A DNA stretch of 64,000 nucleotides from Ectothiorhodospiraceae bacterium. Its GTDB lineage: Bacteria > Pseudomonadota > Gammaproteobacteria > Nitrococcales > Aquisalimonadaceae. The notes under the pieces are model-generated. The model did not search any database. It was not told the origin of the DNA and worked only from the letters and a program-made list of their open reading frames with translations. Within the stretch, counting starts at the first letter, position 1; every line of letters starts with the position of its first letter. The stretch spans positions 1-64,000 of the forward strand of contig JAFIFU010000011.1 of the NCBI GenBank assembly GCA_020831885.1, read 5' to 3'. A program made the translations under genes and the position numbers. Below, one piece after another: positions 55,697 through 62,624 of the stretch.

Positions 55697-56622
55697 TCCG
55701 GCTTGCGCGCACTGTCCAGCTGCCGTAACCGGGCATACAGGGCTTGGTGACAGGGAGCCGGCAGGCCCCTGCGTTGTGCGATGTCCAGCAGGTAACCGGT
55801 GATGTCCGCCGCCTCGATCCGCCGGCCGGCCGTGACATCCTGGAGCATTGATGAGCGGTTCCGCGCCGTGCTGCGGGCCACGGCGGCCGCCTGCCGGGCC
55901 GCGGTCGTGGGGAAGCGGAATCCTTCGGCTTCCAGGAGGGTATCCGCCTCGGCGCCGAGCTGCTCCAGGGCCTGGCGCAACGCCGGCCTGTCCAGCAGTT
56001 CACCGTTCAGGCACCGGTGAATGGCTGTCAAGGGGTTGATCAGTGCATTGACGCGCAGCTTGTCGGCCAGATGCCAGCGGATGTCGTCCACCGGCTCAGT
56101 CTGGTATCCCGCCTGCCGGAACAGGGAGACCCAATCGAAGTCGGACTGGTTCAGTGCCCCGATGCGGGTAATGCCCCGGGCGGCATGAACCACCCGATGG
56201 GGGGCTGTGCGATAAGCCCCTTCGGTGGTGGTGGCGGCTGAAATCCTCGCTTGGGGAAAGCGCTGCAGCACGCGCGCCTGGCTGCCCATGCCATTCTGCA
56301 TGAGCAGCAGCTTGGCCCCGGGGTCCAGGCGTTGCCCCAGGGCGTCCAGTGCCGCCAAGGCGTCATAGGACTTGGTACACAGGATCAGGTGGGTCACCGG
56401 TTCCGAAAGCTGATCCGCACCGGATTGTGGCAGGCGGCAGGTGAGGGCCGAATCGTCCCCAACGAGTTCCAGATCCAGCACCGCCGGCCAATGCCCCGGG
56501 CGTCGGATCAGATGCAACGGGGCCACCCGATGAATCCCCGCGGCGATGACAAGGCCGAGACTGCCAGCGCCCAGCAGATGGATCACGGGCCAACGGGCAT
56601 GCTGCATCGGCGATTTCCCCAT
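55678..56622 (-). CDS. 2-dehydropantoate 2-reductase family protein (PanE-like)
   Basis: This 314-residue NADPH-dependent reductase has a Rossmann motif HLLGAGSLGLVIAAG, the catalytic-region KLRVNALINPLTAIHRCLNG and the C-terminal NRSSMLQDVTAGRRIEAADI, all as in ketopantoate reductase of pantothenate biosynthesis. The family includes paralogues of other function, so a panE symbol is not assigned. The ATG at 56622 has GGAG well placed. It lies 21 bases after nnrS, possibly cotranscribed. Confidence 0.87.
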   Translation of the reverse strand: MGKSPMQHARWPVIHLLGAGSLGLVIAAGIHRVAPLHLIRRPGHWPAVLDLELVGDDSALTCRLPQSGADQLSEPVTHLILCTKSYDALAALDALGQRLDPGAKLLLMQNGMGSQARVLQRFPQARISAATTTEGAYRTAPHRVVHAARGITRIGALNQSDFDWVSLFRQAGYQTEPVDDIRWHLADKLRVNALINPLTAIHRCLNGELLDRPALRQALEQLGAEADTLLEAEGFRFPTTAARQAAAVARSTARNRSSMLQDVTAGRRIEAADITGYLLDIAQRRGLPAPCHQALYARLRQLDSARKPDQTGSG

Positions 56623-56643
56623 TGTCTCCGGGAGCGGCTAAGC

Positions 56644-57738
56644 CTACCGGGCCCGGACCCGCAGGAACAGCCCCAGAACCAGCAACCAGGCGGCACTCCA
56701 GGCAGCACTCGCCACCCAGAGCGCGGCATCAGCCGCCGGCCAACCCACCCGAAGCACGGCGGCGAGGCTGACCAACAAGGCGATCACCGGGGTGGACCAC
56801 TCCCGAGCCGGGTCCAGTCGCCGCCGCACCAGACGCACGCGGGCCATGACCGTTGCGGTGAGCGTGCCCATGGCTCCGACCGTGAGAGCATGGGTGGCCG
56901 CTCCCGGCGCGGACAAGCCGATGGTCCAGGCGCCGCCCAGCAAACCCAGCGCTACCGCCAACCAGGCGTAACCAAGGATCAGGCAGAGCAGGTCCGGCCG
57001 CTGACGGATTCGCCATGGTTGCCAGCGCAACAGCCGGACGGCGGCCAGGAACCCGGCGATCAGCAGCATCAGGCCGCTGATCCCGGCGCCCTGAGGCAAT
57101 GGCCGCACCAGCAGGGCGCCCAGCAGCAGGAGAATCAGTGAACCCTCAATGCCGGGCTGCACCCGTGCCGTGAGCTGGCCGCCGGCCCGTTCAATGGCTC
57201 CGGCAACCGCAGGCGCAATGATTCGCCCGCCCATGAACAGCATGAGCAGCGCGAACAGTAGCAGGCTCATCTCCACGATGCGTGGCCGGAGAGGGAATCC
57301 TGCCAGGTGGTAGCCCGCCGCGGTCAGACCGAGGGCGATCAGAAGGGGACCGATGAGCCGGTTTCGCCAGCGTTTCGCTGCCCGGAGGAACTGCGGTGCG
57401 GCGTGCCAGATCAGCAGGACCGCAAAGGCCACATTGGCCAGTGTGGCAAGCATGCTGCCGGGAAGGTACAGGAACAGGATCCGCGCCATCAGCCAGATCC
57501 CCGCCAGGAGCCAGAGAACGTCTCTGCGGATGCGGTTGATCAGATAGCCGCCCACCACGGCCAGTGCAAAACCGAACAGGAGTTCGTGGGCGTGTCCAAG
57601 CGGACTGCTCAGGCCGGCCAGGGCCGGTGCTCCGGAACGCATGCCGTACAGGGAGGCCGGGACGATCAAGGCCGCCTGCAGGGCGGCCAGCGGAAACAAC
57701 AGCCGTTCGGCGGCCACTGGCTGGGTTCTGCCAGGCAT
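56644..57738 (-). CDS. nnrS: NnrS family membrane protein
   Basis: This 364-residue integral membrane protein has about 12 helices. Family blocks are GHAHELLFGFALAVVGGYLI, AAGYHLAGFPLRPRIVEM and the late LTVGAMGTLTATVMARVRL. NnrS is a heme- and copper-containing protein that relieves nitric oxide stress and is often under NsrR or NnrR control. A candidate NsrR operator lies just upstream and nsrR follows on the same strand. Confidence 0.93.
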   Translation of the reverse strand: MPGRTQPVAAERLLFPLAALQAALIVPASLYGMRSGAPALAGLSSPLGHAHELLFGFALAVVGGYLINRIRRDVLWLLAGIWLMARILFLYLPGSMLATLANVAFAVLLIWHAAPQFLRAAKRWRNRLIGPLLIALGLTAAGYHLAGFPLRPRIVEMSLLLFALLMLFMGGRIIAPAVAGAIERAGGQLTARVQPGIEGSLILLLLGALLVRPLPQGAGISGLMLLIAGFLAAVRLLRWQPWRIRQRPDLLCLILGYAWLAVALGLLGGAWTIGLSAPGAATHALTVGAMGTLTATVMARVRLVRRRLDPAREWSTPVIALLVSLAAVLRVGWPAADAALWVASAAWSAAWLLVLGLFLRVRAR

Positions 57739-57753
57739 GCTACAGTCCTTTTA

Positions 57754-57775
57754 AAAGGTATTTTTAAAACATGTT
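57754..57775 (-). promoter_or_regulatory. Candidate NsrR operator of nnrS
   Basis: On the + strand AAAGGTATTT-T-TAAAACATGTT is an imperfect dyad resembling the NsrR consensus (AAGNTGYATTT and its complement around one base). It lies 15 bases before the nnrS start and directly beside the nsrR stop. The AT-rich sequence contrasts with its surroundings. Confidence 0.55.
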
Positions 57776-58239
57776 TACTTGTGCGTAGATTGGGCTGCAG
57801 CACCGCCAGGGTCAAGTGTGAGCAGGCGGCGGAGTTCCCGCTCGTTGCGGATGATGTCCGCAAGGGTGTAGCGGTCCAGGGTTTCCAGAAAGGAACGCAG
57901 GGCGGAGGCCAGAATGCCCTTCAAGCCACAGGCCGGGCTCAGGCGGCAGCTTCCGTCCGTGCCGAAGCACTCGACGATCCGCATATCGGGTTCGGTCTTG
58001 CGCACCAGTCGCCCCAGGTTGATGTCTTCTGGCGGGCGACCCAGGCGGATTCCGCCACCCTTGCCGCGGACGGTGTTGAGGTAACCGAGCTGACCCAATT
58101 GGTAGACGACTTTCATGACGTGGTTGCGCGAGATGGCGTATTTTTCGGAGATTTCGGAGATTGTGGCGAGCCCGTCCTCCTTGACGGCGACATACATCAG
58201 GACGCGCAGCGAGTAGTCGGTGAACTGGGTCAGTCGCAT
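57775..58239 (-). CDS. nsrR: Nitric oxide-sensing repressor NsrR (Rrf2 family)
   Basis: This 154-residue Rrf2-type repressor has an N-terminal winged helix (MRLTQFTDYSLRVLMYVAVK, then ISEKYAISRNHVMKVVYQLG). The iron-sulfur cluster cysteines Cys91, Cys98 and Cys104 are in ECFGTDGSCRLSPACGLKG, similar to the E. coli positions 91, 96 and 102. Nitric oxide damages the cluster and releases DNA. Neighbouring nnrS and nos genes fit an NO-response role. Dyads upstream suggest autoregulation. Confidence 0.94.
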   Translation of the reverse strand: MRLTQFTDYSLRVLMYVAVKEDGLATISEISEKYAISRNHVMKVVYQLGQLGYLNTVRGKGGGIRLGRPPEDINLGRLVRKTEPDMRIVECFGTDGSCRLSPACGLKGILASALRSFLETLDRYTLADIIRNERELRRLLTLDPGGAAAQSTHK

Positions 58240-58288
58240 GGTGTCTTGGCCATTATTCCGTTATGTGTGGATGGTACAGAATGTTGTG

Positions 58289-58309
58289 ATCCAATGAAGC
58301 TGATTGGAT
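58289..58309. promoter_or_regulatory. Perfect dyad between nsrR and the DUF454 gene
   Basis: ATCCAAT-GAAGCTG-ATTGGAT has 7-bp arms and a 7-base spacer. It lies 50 bases upstream of nsrR. It does not resemble the NsrR consensus, so another regulator may bind. Confidence 0.45.
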
Positions 58310-58330
58310 TCTACCTAAAAAGAGGTAGAA
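58309..58330. promoter_or_regulatory. Second dyad before the DUF454 gene, possible NsrR site
   Basis: TTCTACCT-AAAAAG-AGGTAGAA has perfect 8-bp arms. The arm motif AAAGAGGTA recurs at 58354-58363, right before the DUF454 start, and resembles the AAAGGTATTT half at the nnrS operator. Confidence 0.5.
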
Positions 58331-58363
58331 ATTGATGCAGAATATCTATTTCTAAAGAGGTAT

Positions 58364-58801
58364 ATGCGCGTTGTCGTCGGAGGTTCCATGGAGGATCCGG
58401 CAATGAGGGGTGCCCCGGCGCGTGGTCCGGAACAGGGTGGTCTGCTGCCTTTTCTGTGGCGGTTGCTGGGTACAACCTGTGTCGGCATCGGTGCGGTGGG
58501 CGTCTTCGTCCCCCTGCTGCCCACCACGCCGTTCCTGCTGGTGGCCGCCTGGGCTTTCGCACGGGGTTCGGAGCGGTGGCGGCGCTGGCTGGTGGAGCAT
58601 CCGCGCCTGGGTCCTTCCATCAGGGCCTGGCAACGCTCCCGTGCGATTCCACGCAAGGCGAAGATGATCGCCGTCCTGTCCCTGCTGTTCAGCCTGGTTC
58701 TGGCCCTCTGGCTGGCGCTCCCGCCGTTCGCCCTGGCCCTGCAGATCACCGCCCTGGTGGCGGTTTCGGCCTTCATTCTTACGCGGCCCTCTGCCGACTG
58801 A
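58364..58801 (+). CDS. DUF454 (YbaN-like) inner-membrane protein
   Basis: This 145-residue protein has two or three membrane helices: GTTCVGIGAVGVFVPLLPTT, then PFLLVAAWAFARGSERWRRW and a C-terminal hydrophobic pair. The PLLPTTPF motif is the DUF454 signature. The function of this family is unknown. The start has GAGG five bases upstream. It is divergent from nsrR and carries candidate NsrR half-sites in its leader, suggesting response to nitric oxide. Confidence 0.87.
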   Translation: MRVVVGGSMEDPAMRGAPARGPEQGGLLPFLWRLLGTTCVGIGAVGVFVPLLPTTPFLLVAAWAFARGSERWRRWLVEHPRLGPSIRAWQRSRAIPRKAKMIAVLSLLFSLVLALWLALPPFALALQITALVAVSAFILTRPSAD

Positions 58802-58885
58802 TGTTGCGCTGGATCAAGAGTGAGCATCTGATTCTCTGGCACTATCTGGCTTGATAACCGGGGCAAGAACCATTTGGGAGTGACT

Positions 58886-59569
58886 GTGAGAGGGCACCGA
58901 GAAGACATGATAGAACTCTACACCCGTGCACGGCCTGTGGCATCGACTGTCTGGCTGCACGGTCTCGGTGTTAACGGGGGCGACATGGACGCCATCGTTA
59001 CCAACATGCGGCGATCACGGGAGATCGGGCTGCATCATGTGGCACCCAATGCCCCCTTACGTTCCATCACGGTCAATGGCGGAAGACGTGCGCGGGCCTG
59101 GTTTGACGTGTTGGGCGATCCCGCCAGTGTGCCGGAAGACCGGGGCGGTATTGAGGACAGCGCCAGTCGCATCCGGGATATTCTCGACGCGGAACGTGCG
59201 CAAGGCTTCGCCAGCAACCGGATTATCCTGGGAGGATTCTCCCAAGGCGGATCCATCGCGCTCCATGCCGGCTTGCGGTATCCCCACCGGCTGGCGGGAA
59301 TCGTCGTTTTGTCCGGTGAGCTTGTGCTCCCGGACCTGCTGGCCCGGGAGCAGCACGGGGCCAACTTGGAGACTCCGGTGCTGATGATCCATGGTACGGA
59401 CGACGAAGCCATACCGGTTGAGAGCGCGCGGCGTGGCCGTGACCGGCTCATGGACCTGGGTTATCCGGTGCATTGGCATGAACTGCCCATGGGCCATGAG
59501 GTGACGGTGGACGAGATCGCCATTATCGACGACTGGGTTCATGATCGGCTGAAACCGGCCCTGTCATAG
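58886..59569 (+). CDS. Carboxylesterase/phospholipase family alpha/beta hydrolase
   Basis: This 227-residue alpha/beta hydrolase has the family start STVWLHGLGVNGGDMDAIV, oxyanion and PNAPLRSITVNGGRRARAWF, nucleophile Ser in ILGGFSQGGSIALHAGL, acid Asp in MIHGTDDEAIPVE and the base His in LPMGHEVTVDEI. These match bacterial carboxylesterase EstB-like proteins and eukaryotic acyl-protein thioesterases. GTG at 58886 has GGGAG five bases upstream; the ATG at 58907 is an alternative. Its link to neighbouring genes is unclear. Confidence 0.9.
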   Translation: MRGHREDMIELYTRARPVASTVWLHGLGVNGGDMDAIVTNMRRSREIGLHHVAPNAPLRSITVNGGRRARAWFDVLGDPASVPEDRGGIEDSASRIRDILDAERAQGFASNRIILGGFSQGGSIALHAGLRYPHRLAGIVVLSGELVLPDLLAREQHGANLETPVLMIHGTDDEAIPVESARRGRDRLMDLGYPVHWHELPMGHEVTVDEIAIIDDWVHDRLKPALS

Positions 59570-59579
59570 TCCGGTCTGC

Positions 59580-59921
59580 TCAGACGAAGTCCCGATTCGG
59601 CAGCAGCCAGTTAATGTCCGGTCGCCGACCCTGTTTAACGGCAGCCGCATAGCCGTCGAGAAACCCCGACAGCACGTCATCGAGTGCGTCCTCCATAGAC
59701 CGGTACCGTTGCGTGTCCGAGACTTCCGGCACGCGCATGCCAGGGGTCTGCAGGTAGTGGCTTTGTTCGGCCTCAATCCAGGTTTCTCCCAGGACCTGGT
59801 AGAAACGGATCCGAATCATCTCCGGTATCCCTTCCAGTGAGAAGGCATATTCGTCCACCAGACGCCGGGCCCAGTTGATGCCGGGCTGCCTGAACCGTTC
59901 CTCGATACGCGGGTTGTTCAT
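59580..59921 (-). CDS. Small protein of unknown function
   Basis: This is a 113-residue soluble protein that I do not recognise. It is rich in charged and aromatic residues (WARRLVDEYAFSLEGIPEM, then IRIRFYQVLGETWIEAEQS) and has no signal peptide, membrane helix or cysteine. The ATG at 59921 has GAGGGA six bases upstream. It ends 10 bases from the convergent esterase gene and is divergent from the cytochrome c-nosRZ operon, sharing an AT-rich regulatory region with it. Expression under low oxygen or nitric oxide is possible. Confidence 0.72.
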   Translation of the reverse strand: MNNPRIEERFRQPGINWARRLVDEYAFSLEGIPEMIRIRFYQVLGETWIEAEQSHYLQTPGMRVPEVSDTQRYRSMEDALDDVLSGFLDGYAAAVKQGRRPDINWLLPNRDFV

Positions 59922-59975
59922 ACGGAATCCCTCATTTGGCAAAAAAAAGGTATATGAACTGCTTCTTTTAACCTT

Positions 59976-59993
59976 ACTTGATTCGGGTCAAGT
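59976..59993 (+). promoter_or_regulatory. FNR/DNR-type box before the nos operon
   Basis: ACTTGA-TTCGGG-TCAAGT is a perfect dyad and contains TTGAT-TCGG-GTCAA, a 9/10 match to the FNR consensus TTGAT-N4-ATCAA. It lies about 100 bases before the cytochrome c gene that heads the nosRZ operon and between divergent genes. FNR, ANR and DNR control nos genes in many denitrifiers. Confidence 0.78.
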
Positions 59994-60093
59994 CTGCGCT
60001 GAGTCAAGCCTCGTTACCATACCGCCGAGGATGACACCACGGGAGCCGGTTCGATCCCGGCCGCTGATGCAACGCACAAGAGGACAACAAGCA

Positions 60094-60420
60094 ATGATTC
60101 GAGCAACTTTCACCGCATCTGCCTTGCTGGTCGCAGGTTTGGCGATGGGATACACGGCTTCGGCGACGGCCGACGACATTGAGAGGGGCGAGCGCCTCTC
60201 CAGTAGTTGTGTTGCCTGTCATGGACCGGGCGGCAACAGCCACATCCCCGCCATGTATCCCAGTCTCGCAGGTCGGGATGCCGGCGAGCTGGCGACACTG
60301 CTCGCGGCCTATCGGGACGGGGATATCCAGGATTCGCAGATGACCCCGCAGGCCACGCATCTCTCCGATGAGGATATCGTCGATCTCGCGGCGTACTTCG
60401 CGGCCCAGGAACCCAAGTAG
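60094..60420 (+). CDS. Monoheme cytochrome c (c553-like)
   Basis: This is a 108-residue periplasmic protein. A signal peptide (MIRATFTASALLVAGLAMGY, cleaved near ASATA) is followed by one heme c site, SSSCVACHGPGG. The axial Met is probably in SQMTPQATHLSDEDI. It is the size of class I cytochromes of the c553/c5 type. As first gene before nosR and nosZ it may donate electrons to N2O reductase. The ATG at 60094 has AGAGGA eight bases upstream; the frame is open to 59875 but the signal peptide fixes the start. Confidence 0.9.
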   Translation: MIRATFTASALLVAGLAMGYTASATADDIERGERLSSSCVACHGPGGNSHIPAMYPSLAGRDAGELATLLAAYRDGDIQDSQMTPQATHLSDEDIVDLAAYFAAQEPK

Positions 60421-60431
60421 GCGAGGCGATC

Positions 60432-62624
60432 ATGCGGATTCTGGCGGCTGGCCTGGTTGTTGTTCTCGGGTTGTTTCTGTCGGCACAGACGGCGATGGCC
60501 AGTCCCGCCAGAGCCGCGGTCGATCGGTTCTTCCCGGAAGCGGATCGCCTGGCGGAACCGGCGGGAGAGCCTCCTGCGGTTGCGGTGTTCCGTGGAGACA
60601 CACAGATTGGCCTGCTGTTCGAAACCAACGACGTCGCCCCGATCCCCGCCTACTCCGGGGAGCCGGTCAACATGCTGGTTGGCATGGACATGGACGGTGT
60701 CATCACGGGTGTGCGTGTGCTGGAGCACAGCGAGCCGATCATGCTGGTGGGAATCCCCGATTCCAAGCTGGAGGATTTCGTCAACCAGTATGTGACCCGG
60801 GCGATCCGTGATCGGGTGCGCGTCGGATTGTCTCCGCGCCAGCGGGAAGGCTTCAAATACGTGGATGGCGTCGCCGGGGCGACGGTAACCGTGGTCGTGA
60901 TGGGGGAGGCCATCATGCGCGGCGCGCGCCAGATGGCGGTTGCTCACGGCCTGGTTGATCCCGACGCCGTTCCGGCTGTGGTGCCGGCCACGGTGCGGAA
61001 GGATGTCTTCGAGCCAGGGGACTGGGATCAGCTTCTGGACCAGGGTGGTGTGGGCCGGATGCGTATTTCCCGGGGAGACGTGGATGCCGCATTCTCCGGT
61101 ACCGACGCCGAACACGTAGATACCGCACCGCCAGGCACCGAGGACGAGACCTTTGTTGATCTTTACGCCGCTTATCTGAACGTACCCTCCGTCGGCCGTA
61201 ACCTGATCGGAGACGACCACTACGACAGGATCATGGGGAGGCTGGAGGACGGTGAACACGCCATCATGCTGATGGCCCAGGGACACTACTCCTTCAAGGG
61301 ATCCGGATTCGTACGCGGCGGGATTTTCGATCGCATTCAGCTAATGCAGGGCGAGACGGCGATCCAGTTCCGGGACACTGATCTGGTACGAGCGCCGCAA
61401 CTGGTTGCCGAGGGTACGCCACGGTTCAGCGAGCGTGACATCTTCGTCGTACGCGCCGAGCATGATTTCGACCCGGGCCGGCCGTGGGAACTGGAACTGC
61501 TGGTGCGGCGTCAGGTAGGAGCCCTGGATTCCGTGTTCGTCAACTTCGCGATGGAGTATCAGCCACCGGAAGCCTGGTTCGACTACCCGGAGCCCCCTGC
61601 GCAACTGGCCGAAGACGACGGCCGACCACTATGGGTCACGGTCTGGGAAGACCGGGTCATGCATATCATCGTCCTGGGGGCCGGCCTCACGCTGCTGACT
61701 TTCATCCTGATGTTCCAGGACGTGCTTGCCCGGCGGCCGAAACTGTTGCTGCGGCTTCGCAACGCCTTCCTTGTGTATACGGTGGTGTTCATCGGCTGGT
61801 ATGCACTGGCCCAACTCTCGGTGGTGAACATCTTCACCTTCACCAATGCACTGTCCACCAACTTCCAGTGGTCCACTTTCCTGATGGATCCGATGATGTT
61901 CATCCTGTGGACCTTCGTGGCGGCAACCCTGCTGCTCTGGGGGCGGGGCGTGTACTGCGGGTGGCTGTGCCCGTTCGGGGCCATGCAGGAACTGATCAAC
62001 GAGATCTCCCGCAAGTTGAAAGTGCCCCAGCTGGAGCTGCCCTGGGCGGTACATGAGCGGCTTTGGTCATTGAAGTACCTGATTTTGCTGGGCCTTTTCG
62101 GTATTTCGCTGCATTCGCTGGCGACCGCCGAGATTTATGCCGAGGTAGAGCCCTTCAAGACGGCAATCACCATGCGCTGGCAGCGGGAATGGGGCTTTGT
62201 CCTCTATGCCGGGATTCTGCTGGCCATCTCCATCGTCAACCGCAAGTTCTTCTGCCGCTACATGTGTCCGCTGGGCGCCGGTCTGGCGATACCTGCGCGC
62301 ATTCGCCTGTTCGACTGGCTGAAGCGGCACAAGGAATGCGGTACCCCTTGCCAGATCTGCGCCAACGAATGTGAAGTGCAGGCCATCCATCCGGACGGTC
62401 GCATCAACGCCAATGAATGCCACTACTGCCTGGACTGCCAGGTGACCTACTGGAATGACCGGAAGTGTCCTCCGCTGATCGCCCGTCGCAAGCGGCGCGA
62501 GAAGGCGGAAAAAGTGTCCTCCGGCAGCCAGGGTGGCGGTTTCCCGGAAATCCGGGTCAACAAACAGGCTGCCGAATCGGTGCGTGCCAGGCAGCCTTCC
62601 GTGAGAAAAGAGGTGACGTCATGA
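60432..62624 (+). CDS. nosR: NosR, membrane flavoprotein/ferredoxin for N2O reductase
   Basis: This is a 730-residue NosR. A signal peptide leads into a periplasmic FMN-binding domain with the flavin-attachment motif VDGVAGATVTVVVMGEAI (about 145-162). Several membrane helices (from about residue 400) carry CGWLCPFGAMQE and CRYMCPLGAGLAIP, and a C-terminal two-cluster ferredoxin has CGTPCQICANEC and CHYCLDCQVTYWNDRKCPP. NosR supplies electrons for NosZ maturation or turnover. It starts 11 bases after the cytochrome c gene and overlaps nosZ as ATGA. Confidence 0.97.
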   Translation: MRILAAGLVVVLGLFLSAQTAMASPARAAVDRFFPEADRLAEPAGEPPAVAVFRGDTQIGLLFETNDVAPIPAYSGEPVNMLVGMDMDGVITGVRVLEHSEPIMLVGIPDSKLEDFVNQYVTRAIRDRVRVGLSPRQREGFKYVDGVAGATVTVVVMGEAIMRGARQMAVAHGLVDPDAVPAVVPATVRKDVFEPGDWDQLLDQGGVGRMRISRGDVDAAFSGTDAEHVDTAPPGTEDETFVDLYAAYLNVPSVGRNLIGDDHYDRIMGRLEDGEHAIMLMAQGHYSFKGSGFVRGGIFDRIQLMQGETAIQFRDTDLVRAPQLVAEGTPRFSERDIFVVRAEHDFDPGRPWELELLVRRQVGALDSVFVNFAMEYQPPEAWFDYPEPPAQLAEDDGRPLWVTVWEDRVMHIIVLGAGLTLLTFILMFQDVLARRPKLLLRLRNAFLVYTVVFIGWYALAQLSVVNIFTFTNALSTNFQWSTFLMDPMMFILWTFVAATLLLWGRGVYCGWLCPFGAMQELINEISRKLKVPQLELPWAVHERLWSLKYLILLGLFGISLHSLATAEIYAEVEPFKTAITMRWQREWGFVLYAGILLAISIVNRKFFCRYMCPLGAGLAIPARIRLFDWLKRHKECGTPCQICANECEVQAIHPDGRINANECHYCLDCQVTYWNDRKCPPLIARRKRREKAEKVSSGSQGGGFPEIRVNKQAAESVRARQPSVRKEVTS

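Noticed and set aside
60040-60075. tRNA T-arm-like sequence (CCGGTTCGATCCCGG)
   Set aside because: No anticodon or D arm upstream and no acceptor stem; only a short palindrome in the cytochrome c leader.
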